From UBA5066 sp046331465 (GTDB lineage: Bacteria; Acidobacteriota; Thermoanaerobaculia; UBA5066), in NCBI GenBank assembly GCA_046331465.1, contig JAXLQV010000001.1, forward strand, positions 496,001 through 560,000: a stretch of 64,000 nt of DNA. The letters run 5' to 3'. How positions within the stretch are numbered: the stretch's first letter is position 1; each line of letters opens with the position of its first letter. Position numbers and translations under genes: made by a program. This document shows positions 43,401-51,015 of the stretch, piece by piece. The notes under the pieces were generated by a model that saw only the letters and a list, made by a program, of their open reading frames with translations, made no database searches and was not told the DNA's origin.

Positions 43401-43628
43401 ACGACGTACGCGCGGCCCGACGACGGCCTCTACGTCTGCGTCCCGAACCCGTGGAACCCCGCGCGGGTCGCCTGGCTCTACGCGGCGAACTCGGCGCTCG
43501 AGCTCCACCAGATGACGAAGTCGTACGCCGGGAGCCTTCCGCAGTGGGCGGTCTTCCGGGGCGACGAGGTCAAGGCCCAGGGGTGGGCGCCGGTCGACCG
43601 CTTCGTCTTCGAGAAGCTGGCGGAGTAG
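40446..43628 (+). CDS. Exported C45-type acyltransferase/hydrolase with an M1-peptidase-like C-terminal domain
   Basis: A 1,060-residue protein. Signal peptide, then a carbohydrate-binding-like beta-sandwich (~25-175: LPNGGFEERSG...WFDDVTLEEV). The central domain is a C45/phospholipase B-like N-terminal-nucleophile hydrolase: EPYARGFQYGTLLADEI, then AHKCSSFVATG with Cys339 as the probable nucleophile, and MNSAGILIGETTVAQTPWN. After ~residue 640 come a linker and a region like the C-terminal part of M1 aminopeptidases (ALHQLRLLLGNEKFLAATDAAF, then a beta-sandwich) with no zinc motif. The protein probably cleaves amide or ester bonds at the cell surface. GTG start with GAGGGGGG upstream. It overlaps the convergent membrane gene by 59 bp. 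Confidence 0.75.
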   Translation: MTVRLLFLAAVVSTAPLAAAPPALPNGGFEERSGAAAASWSADAPLPGWASVARDEEVKREGAASLRLSASRPASLSVSSREVRLEVGRAYRLSAWVRTEKAVSDAAGRYPTPVAAALTMASFPFTNHSPSAGATRPFTRVETVFVATAAKDRVRLHLGLNGTATGTAWFDDVTLEEVTDVRELVPMETVRWQGPAFRYDEKGWIFVHVEGEPYARGFQYGTLLADEIAEYAKKLGIQENPKDGPGAWAEMRFFADAVFLRKYDEEYLVEMKGIADGAAKAGAKVDGRPVDLLDVVTMNSSIDLDYVRQALRTTPHPLTGRSFLTSEDEAKIPERAHKCSSFVATGPATKDGRPVFGQIFMWAGYTGVHFNVIADVVPSKGHRLVYQTYPGGIHSGTDFYMNSAGILIGETTVAQTPWNIDGTPMSNRIRKAAQYASSIDDVARILREKNNGMYTNDWPIADVKTGEVAILLLGTKESKLWRTKEDPAPFGTPGFLWANNNPRDPVVKREYGVQPDDAPFDPVFGPWDRDVAFRKWYDGVKGKIDANETVKLWASSPINRPHACDGKVTTAEMAEKLVFMAHFGKVTLREKFPAAGNRRMPDHPGAIPHLTLGYSVFSPVYVAEKLKEAKTKEAAPAAAPKEPTLDVTAVEALLKPDKAKLWKGSVFPKTEGTNGLVSGSAAYWQILKGLPEDAPKAFASLRDQLSMLNARAAYFAAKEGDVAVREATREYGRRSPYQIPRIKGTFALHQLRLLLGNEKFLAATDAAFTANAGREVAAADLVAAISKGAGRDVAPFLAPWIEEKGFPDPKVEARAAKEGDSWKVTLVVSQAGRPYHLLGSVAIDVDGKRILKPYEVDGARTELSFAVPGKPSRVAFDAGRDVPVPLGNPYAFVNFSDDFTKAKVVYGTSRQVEANHTLALRFQTLLADSYSEELPPVVKDTELADEELAASDLFVLGAPSDNALAARVAGKLPAAFGKGFFRRDGTTYARPDDGLYVCVPNPWNPARVAWLYAANSALELHQMTKSYAGSLPQWAVFRGDEVKAQGWAPVDRFVFEKLAE

Positions 43629-45678
43629 GGGCCGGGGCGGGCTCCTCCCCGCGCGCGAGGAGCGGCAGGAGGAGCGCGAGCGCGACCAGGACGAGCGCGC
43701 TCACGAGGGCGTACCGGTCGTCCTCCCAGCGGAGGAGGAACGGGACGGCGCCCGTCGCCGCGGCGAGAAGCGAGGTGACGACGCCCGCCTCCTCCCGGAC
43801 TTCGTGGAGGAGCGCGAGGAGGAGGAGGACCGAGGCGTAGTAGCAGGTCAGGTCGGCGACGACGAAGACGAGGCCCGCGCCGGCCGCGGCCGCCGCCCAG
43901 GCGGGACGCCTTCGCAGGGCGAACGCGAACGCCGCGAGGACGGCGGCCCCGACGACGAGGCGGACCGGGCGCGTCGCCGCGAGCGCCGCGACCCGCGCCT
44001 CCTTCCAGGGAGCCCACGGCTCCCGCGTGCCGGGCGCGAGGAGGACGGCGCCGCGGGTCGAGGGACGCCATGCGGCGGCCGTGCCGAGGCCGACGTTGTT
44101 CGTCAGCGGCGTCGCGAGGTGCTTCCGGCTGTTCCTCGCGAACTCTGTCCACGCGCTCCACCTCACCGACGAGTAGCCGCCGGCCGCGAGGAGCGAGAGG
44201 GGAACGACGACGAGCGCGGCCGCGAGCGCCCCCTGCGCGACGAGGAGCTCCTCGCGTACGGCGTTCCACCGGCGGGTCCTCGCGAGGCGCCACGCCGCGG
44301 CGGCGCCGATTCCGAGGAGGAGCGCGCCCGGGAAGACCCGGAGCAGCGTCGCGAGGGCGAGCGCCGCGCCGGCGAGCCGGGGGCGGCGGAGCTTCAGGAG
44401 CGCCACGCCGGCCATCGCCGCGGCGAGCCAGTCCATCCTGAGGAAGGAGCCGCCGTTCCAGTAGAAGCGGCCGGGGTAGTTCGTCCCCCAGAAGACGAGG
44501 GCGACGCAGGCCGCCCGCCATCCGAACGCCCGCCAGAGGAGGAGCCAGCCGCCGAGGAGGAGGAGCGGGTCGAGGAGCAGGAGGAGCGACACGGAGCGGT
44601 CGGTGACCGGGCCCGAAGCGAGGGCGAGCGCGCTCCCGAGGATTTCCCACGCGGGGGTCGCGTTGTAGCCGTGGTCGAGGAGAGTCCGCCGGAAGTGGTC
44701 GGGCATCGTCCGGGTCCGGAACCAGAGGACGTCGGTGACGAAGGCGCTCCACCTGTCGCCGAGCCGCGGCTTCCATCGCGCGAGCAGATCGTCCGCGCTC
44801 GCGGTGCCGAGGGCGTTCGTCCCGAGGTCGCGAACCGGAACGGTGGCCCCGGGCGGGAGGAGGCCGGCCTCCCGCTCCGCTCCGATCGTCGCCTCGTAGA
44901 GCCCTGCGTATCCGAGCTCGGGGAAGTACTTCGCGCCGATGACGTAGTGGAAGGTGTCCCAGACGTGCGTGTAGACGCCGAAGTGAAAGGCGCCGAAGTT
45001 GAAGAACGCGGCGAACGAGACGAGGCCCAGGAGCGCGAGCGTCCGATCGCGCACCTTCGCGAAGCGAAGGGGCGTGCCCTTCCGGCGGAGGACGACGCCC
45101 CAGGCGAGGAGGAGGGCGGCGGCGAGGGCGATCGCGGCCCGGACCGCGACGAGGCGGTCGTCCGCGGAGGGGGGCGCTTCGCCTCCGGCGGGCGTCTCCG
45201 GCCCCCCCCAGGAGGGAGGCGGGTTCTCGAAGGCGGCGAGCTCGCCGACGGCGTAGACGCCGTCGCCGCCGAGCGCGTGGACGAGGAGGAAGCGGACCTG
45301 CTTCGGCTCGTGGAGCTCGGCCTTCCGGGTCCGCATTCCGTAGCCGGAGTCTCCCGGCTCGAGGCGCATCAGGCCCTTCCAGCTCCGGCCGTCGAGAGAC
45401 CCCTCGATCCGGTAGTCGTCTCCGGCGTCCGCCTGGAGGAGGAGCGCGCCGAGGACCCGGGGCGTGCCGAGGTCGACCACGAGGTACGCCTCGGGTCCTG
45501 CGAGGCGGGCGGCCCGTCCCAGGCCGAGGGCGACGTCCGCCCGGCTCCCTTCCTCCGCGAGGAAGCCGTCGGTGGCGGAGGCGCCGGCGTCGAGGCCCTT
45601 GCCCTGCACCTCGCGGCCGAGGAGGAAGTTCCCGCCGGGGAGCGCCATCGAGGCGGCGAGGAGGAGCGGCGCGAGCAT
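43570..45678 (-). CDS. Polytopic membrane protein with N-terminal discoidin-like domain (GT-C-like)
   Basis: A 702-residue protein. An N-terminal exported F5/8-type C-like domain (~30-145: VVDLGTPRVLGALLLQADAGDDYRIEGSLDGRSWKGL) is followed by 10-12 membrane helices. A large loop between the helices has FGVYTHVWDTFHYVIGAKYFPELGY, and later RMDWLAAAMAGVALLKLRRP, reminiscent of GT-C membrane glycosyltransferases using polyprenyl sugars, though no DxD motif is clear. The start at ATG 45678 gives a plausible signal helix (MLAPLLLAASMALPGG). Its 3' end overlaps the C45-type gene by 59 bp, and its promoter region is shared with the divergent DUF2911 gene. Function is uncertain; possible role in surface glycan assembly. 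Confidence 0.6.
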   Translation of the reverse strand: MLAPLLLAASMALPGGNFLLGREVQGKGLDAGASATDGFLAEEGSRADVALGLGRAARLAGPEAYLVVDLGTPRVLGALLLQADAGDDYRIEGSLDGRSWKGLMRLEPGDSGYGMRTRKAELHEPKQVRFLLVHALGGDGVYAVGELAAFENPPPSWGGPETPAGGEAPPSADDRLVAVRAAIALAAALLLAWGVVLRRKGTPLRFAKVRDRTLALLGLVSFAAFFNFGAFHFGVYTHVWDTFHYVIGAKYFPELGYAGLYEATIGAEREAGLLPPGATVPVRDLGTNALGTASADDLLARWKPRLGDRWSAFVTDVLWFRTRTMPDHFRRTLLDHGYNATPAWEILGSALALASGPVTDRSVSLLLLLDPLLLLGGWLLLWRAFGWRAACVALVFWGTNYPGRFYWNGGSFLRMDWLAAAMAGVALLKLRRPRLAGAALALATLLRVFPGALLLGIGAAAAWRLARTRRWNAVREELLVAQGALAAALVVVPLSLLAAGGYSSVRWSAWTEFARNSRKHLATPLTNNVGLGTAAAWRPSTRGAVLLAPGTREPWAPWKEARVAALAATRPVRLVVGAAVLAAFAFALRRRPAWAAAAAGAGLVFVVADLTCYYASVLLLLALLHEVREEAGVVTSLLAAATGAVPFLLRWEDDRYALVSALVLVALALLLPLLARGEEPAPAPTPPASRRRSGRPAPTPGP

Positions 45679-45790
45679 TCCGGTCGACGCCGGAAACCCG
45701 GCGGCGTCGAAAGCGTATCTCGGATTCGAACGCACTGAGCGCGGCCTGCACGGAATCCCTCCGTCCCGGGAGGCCGTCTGAGGAGGACCC

Positions 45791-46939
45791 ATGGTTCGAA
45801 ATTCGTCCCGGCTCGCGCCGGCCGTCCTCGTCCTGTCGCTCGCCCTTGCCGTTCCGGCGGTGGCGCAGCGGGTCAGCGGCCCGCCGAGCGGCGGAAACCA
45901 GAAGGCCTCGGTCTCGCAGTGGATCGGGCCGGTCGAGGTGAACGTCACCTACAACAGCCCGAAGGTGATCGCCCCGGACGGCACCGACCGCCGCGGGAAG
46001 ATCTGGGGCGGCCTCGTGCCGTACGGGATGTCGAAGGACGCGTTCGGCACCTGCGGCGACGAATGCCCGTGGCGCGCCGGTGCGAACGAAAACACCGTCT
46101 TCCGCGCCTCGGGCGACGTGAAGGTCGAGGGGCAGCCGCTCGCGGCGGGCTCCTACGGCCTCTTCATGATCCCGGGACCCGAGGAGTTCACGGTCATCTT
46201 CTCGAAGAACTCCGCGTCGTGGGGGCACTACTACTACACGTCCAAGGAGGACGCCCTCCGGGTGAAGGTGAAGCCGCGGAAGGCGCCCTACACGCACTGG
46301 CTCACCTACGACTTCGTCGAGAGGAAGCCGTCGGAGGCGACGGTCGTCCTCCGCTGGGACGAGCTGGAAGTGCCGATCCGGATCGAGGTCCCCGACGTCG
46401 ACGCCCTCTACCTCGCCGAGATCCGCAACGAGCTGAGGAACCGGACCGGCTTCGACTGGCAGGCGTGGGACGAGGCGGCGGAGTTCTGCCTCCAGAAGAA
46501 GGTCAACCTCCCCGAGGCGCTGAAGTGGGCCGATTTCGCGGCGCACGCGCCGTTCACGGGGCAGGAGAACTTCAAGACGCTGAGCACGCTCTCGCAGGCG
46601 CAGGCGGCGAACGGCATGGCCGACGCCGCGAAGGCGACGATGCAGAAGGCGCTCGAGCACCCGACCGCGACCGTCATCGACCTCCACATGTACGGGCGCC
46701 AGCTCCAGGCGCAGAAGAAGACCGACGAAGCCGTGGCCGTCTACCTCCTCAACGCGAAGCGCCACCCGGACGTCTGGCCGGTGAACGTGGGCCTCGCCCG
46801 CGCCTACGCCGCGCAGGGGAAGACGAAGGAGGCCCTCGCGGCGGCGAAGAAGGCGCTGACGCAGGCCCCGGACGACGGCAACCGGAACAACCTGAAGAAC
46901 CTGATCGCCAAGCTCGAGAAGGGCGAGTCGATCGACTGA
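45791..46939 (+). CDS. Exported DUF2911 protein with C-terminal TPR repeats
   Basis: A 382-residue protein. Signal peptide, then DUF2911: ASVSQWIGPVEVNVTYNSPKVIAPDGTDRRGKIWGGLVPYGM..WRAGANENTVF...GDVKVEGQPLAAGSYGLFMIPGPEEFTVIFSKNSASWGHYYY. The C-terminal ~150 residues are at least three TPR motifs (EALKWADFAAHAP, ADAAKATMQKALEHP, DEAVAVYLLNAKRHP, KEALAAAKKALTQAP). The function of DUF2911 is unknown; the TPRs suggest protein contacts in the periplasm. GGAGGA lies 3-4 nt before the ATG. Its stop lies 24 bp from the convergent kinase gene. Confidence 0.85.
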   Translation: MVRNSSRLAPAVLVLSLALAVPAVAQRVSGPPSGGNQKASVSQWIGPVEVNVTYNSPKVIAPDGTDRRGKIWGGLVPYGMSKDAFGTCGDECPWRAGANENTVFRASGDVKVEGQPLAAGSYGLFMIPGPEEFTVIFSKNSASWGHYYYTSKEDALRVKVKPRKAPYTHWLTYDFVERKPSEATVVLRWDELEVPIRIEVPDVDALYLAEIRNELRNRTGFDWQAWDEAAEFCLQKKVNLPEALKWADFAAHAPFTGQENFKTLSTLSQAQAANGMADAAKATMQKALEHPTATVIDLHMYGRQLQAQKKTDEAVAVYLLNAKRHPDVWPVNVGLARAYAAQGKTKEALAAAKKALTQAPDDGNRNNLKNLIAKLEKGESID

Positions 46940-46963
46940 CGCGACCGGGGAAGGGCCCCGTTT

Positions 46964-49708
46964 TCACGGCTCCCGGGGCTGCGGCCCGGCCGTCCCCGGG
47001 AGCCGGGTGAGGAAGACGTCGCCGCGAGTCTCCGCGGAAGTGACGGCGAGGCGCCCCTGCGCGGCCGAGAGCGCGTAGGAATCGCGCGGGCCCCAGCAGC
47101 GGGCGGGCGTTCCGTGCAGGTGGAGGACCGCGAAGGGATCGCCGGCCCGTTCCCCGCTCTCCGGGTGGATCGCCTGCGCCCAGGCGCAGACCTCGCCGTC
47201 CCGCTCCGAGAGGGAGTAGAGGAAGCGCCCGTCGGCGGACCACCGCGGCGAGCCGACCCACGTCGCGGAGCGCTCGGCCAGGGCGGCAGGCCGGTCTTTC
47301 GCGGCCGGCTCGAGAGGGAGGACCCGGAGCTCGAGCGTGCCGTCGGGACGCCCGAGGAGGGCGGCGAGCCAGCGGTCCCGGGGCGAGGCGTCCGCGTCGA
47401 GGACCGCCCCGGAGTCCGCCTCGAGGAGCGTCTCCTGCTTTGCCTCCTCCAGGGCCATCCGGACGAGGACCTTGTTTCCGGTCCTCACGAGCGCGTGACG
47501 GGAGTCCGCGAGGAACGCGAGGAGCGTGCAGTCCCGGCAGAGCTCCCGTCCCGGTGCCTGCCCCGCGTCGGCGACGAACGCGACCTTTCGTCCCTCGACG
47601 ACGTCCGTCCAGCCGAGGCGGGCGCCGTCGGCGGAGAGCCGAGGGTTCAGCGTGACGGTGGAAGAGGCCGGCTCGTCGACCGGGACGGACTCCCGCCCCG
47701 AGGCGAGGTCGACGACGTGGATGCTGATGCGGCGCGCTTCGGGCGGTCCCTCGACGCTCGAGTAGGCGAGGTGCCGGCCGTCGCGCGAGAGGGAGAGGCC
47801 GAACTTCGGGGCGGCGTCGTTCGTCTGGCGCCGCAGGTCGCCCGACGCCTTTCCCGACGCGGGGTCGAGCCGGCTCTCGTAGACGTTCACGAGCCAGCTG
47901 ACGCGCGAGAACGCCACGCGCCCGTCCGCGGAGACGGACGCCTCCGTCGAGAGGCCGGTCCCGGACGTGAGCCGCTCGGCGGGCCCCTGGATCGCGCCGT
48001 TCGCGTCGATCGGGGCGCGGAAGTGGTTGATCCCCTGGAACGTCGTGCCGGCGACGAGGAGGAGCCAGCCGGGAATCCAGGCGACGGGACACTGGACGAT
48101 GTCGATCTTCCCGAGGACGCGAGCCGCGCCGCTCGAGACGACCTTGCCGCCGTCGAGCGGAGCCACCCACCAGTCGACGTCGCGGGGCGCGTCGAGGCGG
48201 ACCCCCTTGAAGAGGAGGAATCGCCCGTCGGGCGAGAAAACGGGGCTGAAGGCCGCCGGGATGCCGAAGGTCGCGTAGCCGGCGGCGACGGGGCGCGGGG
48301 CTCCGCCGTCCGCGGGAACGACGAAGAGGCTCCGGACCCCGCCGGCGCGCCACGGGGACCACTCGACGTAGGCCACCGAGCGCCCGTCGGGCGAGAAGCG
48401 GGGGAGGGTGCCGCGCGGCGCGAGCAGCCTCTCCTCGCCCCCGAGGGCGTTGACGATCCAGATCCCGCCGCCGTCCCGCGTGGAGGCGAAGACGACCCGC
48501 GAGCCGTCGGGCGAGAAGGAAGGGAAGGCGTCGACCGCCGGGTGGCGCGTGAGTCGGACCGGGCTCCGCTGGGCGACGTGCTGGAGCCAGAGGTCGAGGT
48601 TCCCGTCGCCTCCCCGGTCGGAGGAGTAGACGACGAGGTTGCCGTCGCGGGAGAGGCTTGGTTCCGTCGTGAGCCCCGGGTCGTACGTCAGCCGCTGGAT
48701 CGCGAGGGGCGCGAGCGAGGGAGCGGGCCGCTTCAGGATGACGATTCCGGCGACCGCCAGCCCGGCCAGGGCGACGGCCGCGGCGACGAACGGCCAGGTC
48801 CGCCGAGAAGGGACGGCCGGCGACGCGGCCTTCCCCTTCCGGCCCGACTCCGAGTCGTCCCGGAGGTCTTCCAGGACGGCCTTCAGGTCGGCCATCCCCT
48901 GCCAGCGGCGCGAAGGCTCCTTGCGGAGGCAGCGGAGGACGGCGCGCTCCACCTCGGGCGGGCAGGACGGGGCGGCCTCGGCCGGCGGGACGGGCTCCGC
49001 CGTCCGGATCGCCGACAGGGTCTCGAGCGCCGTCGGCTGCCGGAACGGGTGACGCCCCGTGAGCATCTCGTAGAGGACGACGCCGAAGGAGAAGACGTCG
49101 CTCCTCGCGTCGACCGGCTTCCCCGAGGCCTGCTCGGGCGACATGTAGGGGACCGTTCCGAGGAGGATTCCCTCGGCGCTCTCGCCCTGGTCGGCGCGGC
49201 GGAGGCGCAGCGTGTCGCCCCCCTCGCCCGACGGGGGCTCGACGAGCTTCGCGAGGCCGAAGTCGAGGATCTTCGCCGTCCCCTCCGGCGTCACCATGAC
49301 GTTCGAGGGCTTCAGGTCCCGGTGGACGATTCCCGCGGCGTGCGCCCGGGCGAGCGCGTCGGCCACCTGGACGGCGATGCCGAGCGCGAGGCCGGGGGCG
49401 ATCGGCCCGCGCGCGATCCGGTCCGCGAGCGTCTCCCCCTCGACGAGCTCCATCACGATGAAGTCGAGCCCGTCCGCCCGGCCGAGGTCGTGGACCGTGA
49501 CGATGCCGGGGTGGTTCAGCGCCGACGCCGCGCGCGCCTCGCGCAGGAACCGCTCCCGGCGCTCGGGGTCCGCGACCCGCTCGGGGGGGAGGAGCTTGAT
49601 CGCGACGCGCCGCCCGAGCGTCGTGTCGAGGGCCTCGTGGACGACACCCATGCCGCCGCGGCCCAGCTCGCCCAGGAGGCGATAGCGGTCGAGCGTCCGT
49701 TCCGTCAC
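46964..49708 (-). CDS. Transmembrane Ser/Thr protein kinase with TolB-like beta-propeller sensor
   Basis: A 914-residue protein. The Hanks-type kinase domain (~8-275) has GRGGMGVV, the ATP-binding Lys38, the catalytic loop HRDLKPSN (Asp131), the DFGLAK loop (Asp149) and the MSPEQASG activation segment. A single membrane helix follows (~305-322, WPFVAAAVALAGLAVAG). The remainder is an external propeller of PD40/TolB repeats (FSPDGSRVVFAS, FSPDGRSVAYVE, LSADGARLGWTD). It is likely a signalling kinase sensing an extracellular ligand; targets are unknown. GTG start with GGAGG upstream. An 11-bp inverted repeat covers its stop region. Confidence 0.95.
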   Translation of the reverse strand: MTERTLDRYRLLGELGRGGMGVVHEALDTTLGRRVAIKLLPPERVADPERRERFLREARAASALNHPGIVTVHDLGRADGLDFIVMELVEGETLADRIARGPIAPGLALGIAVQVADALARAHAAGIVHRDLKPSNVMVTPEGTAKILDFGLAKLVEPPSGEGGDTLRLRRADQGESAEGILLGTVPYMSPEQASGKPVDARSDVFSFGVVLYEMLTGRHPFRQPTALETLSAIRTAEPVPPAEAAPSCPPEVERAVLRCLRKEPSRRWQGMADLKAVLEDLRDDSESGRKGKAASPAVPSRRTWPFVAAAVALAGLAVAGIVILKRPAPSLAPLAIQRLTYDPGLTTEPSLSRDGNLVVYSSDRGGDGNLDLWLQHVAQRSPVRLTRHPAVDAFPSFSPDGSRVVFASTRDGGGIWIVNALGGEERLLAPRGTLPRFSPDGRSVAYVEWSPWRAGGVRSLFVVPADGGAPRPVAAGYATFGIPAAFSPVFSPDGRFLLFKGVRLDAPRDVDWWVAPLDGGKVVSSGAARVLGKIDIVQCPVAWIPGWLLLVAGTTFQGINHFRAPIDANGAIQGPAERLTSGTGLSTEASVSADGRVAFSRVSWLVNVYESRLDPASGKASGDLRRQTNDAAPKFGLSLSRDGRHLAYSSVEGPPEARRISIHVVDLASGRESVPVDEPASSTVTLNPRLSADGARLGWTDVVEGRKVAFVADAGQAPGRELCRDCTLLAFLADSRHALVRTGNKVLVRMALEEAKQETLLEADSGAVLDADASPRDRWLAALLGRPDGTLELRVLPLEPAAKDRPAALAERSATWVGSPRWSADGRFLYSLSERDGEVCAWAQAIHPESGERAGDPFAVLHLHGTPARCWGPRDSYALSAAQGRLAVTSAETRGDVFLTRLPGTAGPQPREP
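46968..47004. terminator. 11-bp inverted repeat between convergent genes
   Basis: GGCTCCCGGGG (46968-46978) and CCCCGGGAGCC (46994-47004) are perfect complements; the repeat spans the last codons of the kinase gene. It sits just downstream of the DUF2911 stop, so it could serve as a terminator for that gene, but no T-run follows on the plus strand. Confidence 0.35.
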
Positions 49709-49810
49709 GGCGCCCTCCTGCGGTTGCGTTCCGCGGGCAGTCTACTGCGGTCGTCCGCGGGCGGGCGCGGCTCGTCCGCGGGAGGGGGCACGCCGCGTCG
49801 CCGCTTCGTC

Positions 49811-49816
49811 TAACCT
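49811..49816 (+). promoter_or_regulatory. -10-like box TAACCT, 6 nt before a GTG
   Basis: TAACCT ends 6 nt before the DUF99 GTG at 49823. There is no Shine-Dalgarno, so the transcript is probably leaderless. Confidence 0.45.
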
Positions 49817-49822
49817 CGTCCG

Positions 49823-50383
49823 GTGGCCATCTCCCACGTCGTCGGCTTCGACGACGCGCCGTTCCCCCGCGCGCACAAGGGGGACGTTCCCGTCCTCGGC
49901 TGCGTCTTCTCGGAGGCGACGTTCACCGGCGTCGTCTCGGGGAAGGTCCGCAAGGACGGGCGGAACGCGACGGACGTCCTCGCGCGGCTCGTTTCGGGCT
50001 CGAAGTGGGCGCCGCAGCTCCAGCTCGTGATGCTCCAGGGGATCGCCGTCGCCGGCTTCAACGTCGTCGACCTCGCGGCGCTCCGGCGCCTCACCGGCCT
50101 CCCCGTCCTCGTCGTCGCGCGGCGGGCCCCCGACCTCGACGCGATCCGCGACGCGCTCCTCTCGCGCGTCCCGGGCGGCGCCCGGAAGTGGGCGCTCGTC
50201 GAGGCGGCAGGGCTGATGGAGCCGTGCGCCGACGTCTTCGTACAGCGGGCGGGGCTTTCCCTCGACGAGGCGGCCGACGTGATCCGCCGGACCGCGCTTC
50301 ACGGCCGGATTCCCGAGCCGCTCCGCGCCGCGCACCTCGTCGCCGGGGGCGCGTACGGCGGGGAGAGCCGTGGGAGGGCGTGA
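49823..50383 (+). CDS. DUF99 (endonuclease V-like fold) protein
   Basis: A 186-residue protein of the DUF99 family, structurally related to endonuclease V. Visible family sequence: VVGFDDAPFPR, DVPVLGCVFSEATFTGVVSGKVRKDGRNATDVLARLV, then VMLQGIAVAGFNVVDLAALRRLTGLPVLVVARR. The Asp pair near the N-terminus (FDDAPF) corresponds to the catalytic acidic residue region. The family is best known from archaea, with a suggested role on deaminated DNA or RNA; bacterial members are less common. GTG start after a -10-like box. The next small gene starts 19 bp after its stop. Confidence 0.8.
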   Translation: MAISHVVGFDDAPFPRAHKGDVPVLGCVFSEATFTGVVSGKVRKDGRNATDVLARLVSGSKWAPQLQLVMLQGIAVAGFNVVDLAALRRLTGLPVLVVARRAPDLDAIRDALLSRVPGGARKWALVEAAGLMEPCADVFVQRAGLSLDEAADVIRRTALHGRIPEPLRAAHLVAGGAYGGESRGRA

Positions 50384-50390
50384 GGGAGAG

Positions 50391-50396
50391 GATAAT
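50391..50396 (+). promoter_or_regulatory. -10-like box GATAAT, 6 nt before a GTG
   Basis: GATAAT ends 6 nt before the GTG at 50403 and favours that start over the internal ATG at 50430. It is the closest match to TATAAT among these boxes. Confidence 0.5.
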
Positions 50397-50402
50397 CGCC
50401 TC

Positions 50403-50618
50403 GTGAACGCGGCTCGCGACGGATTGCGGATGGACCGCTCGGCCTTCGACGTCGTCCCGCTGGATCGGCAGGACGACGACCTGGGCTACTGGCTCGCCCG
50501 GAGCATCGACGAGCGGCTCGAGGCGATCGAGATCCAGCGGCAGGTGATCTATGGCTACGATCCGGCTACCGATCGACTTCGCCGAGTTCTTGAGGTCGCT
50601 TCGCTCGAACGGGGCTGA
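50403..50618 (+). CDS. Small conserved partner of a nucleotidyltransferase (possible antitoxin)
   Basis: A 71-residue soluble protein containing RSAFDVVPLDRQDDDLGYWLARSIDERLEAIEIQRQVIYGYDPATDRLRRVLEV, a pattern typical of small proteins encoded directly before DUF6036-type nucleotidyltransferases. Its last 68 bases overlap the nucleotidyltransferase gene in another frame, which implies translational coupling. The pair may act as a toxin-antitoxin-like module, as in MNT/HEPN systems, but this is inferred from layout alone. GTG 50403 is preferred because of the GATAAT box; ATG 50430 is the alternative. Confidence 0.6.
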   Translation: MNAARDGLRMDRSAFDVVPLDRQDDDLGYWLARSIDERLEAIEIQRQVIYGYDPATDRLRRVLEVASLERG

Positions 50619-51015
50619 GTACCTCCTCGTCGGGGGTTACGCGGTCGGCCTCTACGGTTACCCGCGTGCGACGGCGGACATCGACATCTGGGTCAGGCGC
50701 AGCCCGGAGAACGCGGAGAAGGTCGTGTCCGCGATCCGTGCTTTCGGGTTCGAGGTTCCAGCGCTTTCGGTCGACCTTCTCCTGAAACCGGATCAGGTCG
50801 TCCGCATGGGACTACCGCCTCTCCGGATCGAAGTCCTGACATCGGTCTCCGGAGTGGAGTTCGAGGACTGCTGGCGGGCCAGGGAGGAGATGCTCCTCGA
50901 CGGCGAGCCGGTGTGGGTTCCGAGCCTCGCGGACCTGAAGCGGAACAAGGCGGCGAGCGGCCGGCCGAAGGACCTCGAGGACCTCCGGCACCTGCCAGGT
51001 CCCGAATCCCGCTGA
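50551..51015 (+). CDS. Nucleotidyltransferase (DUF6036/MNT-like)
   Basis: A 154-residue protein with the minimal nucleotidyltransferase pattern YLLVGGYAVGLYGYPRATADIDIWVRRSPENAEKV; the ADID Asp pair is the probable metal site. The rest contains VDLLLKPDQVVRMGLPPLRIEVLTSVSGVEF (a third acidic residue) and a C-terminal DLKRNKAASGRPKDLEDLRHL helix typical of this family. It may modify a tRNA or protein target and be controlled by the upstream small partner. Its last 204 bases lie antisense to the 3' end of the B12-radical SAM gene, an unusually long convergent overlap. The annotated start is an ATG within the upstream gene. Confidence 0.8.
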   Translation: MATIRLPIDFAEFLRSLRSNGAEYLLVGGYAVGLYGYPRATADIDIWVRRSPENAEKVVSAIRAFGFEVPALSVDLLLKPDQVVRMGLPPLRIEVLTSVSGVEFEDCWRAREEMLLDGEPVWVPSLADLKRNKAASGRPKDLEDLRHLPGPESR

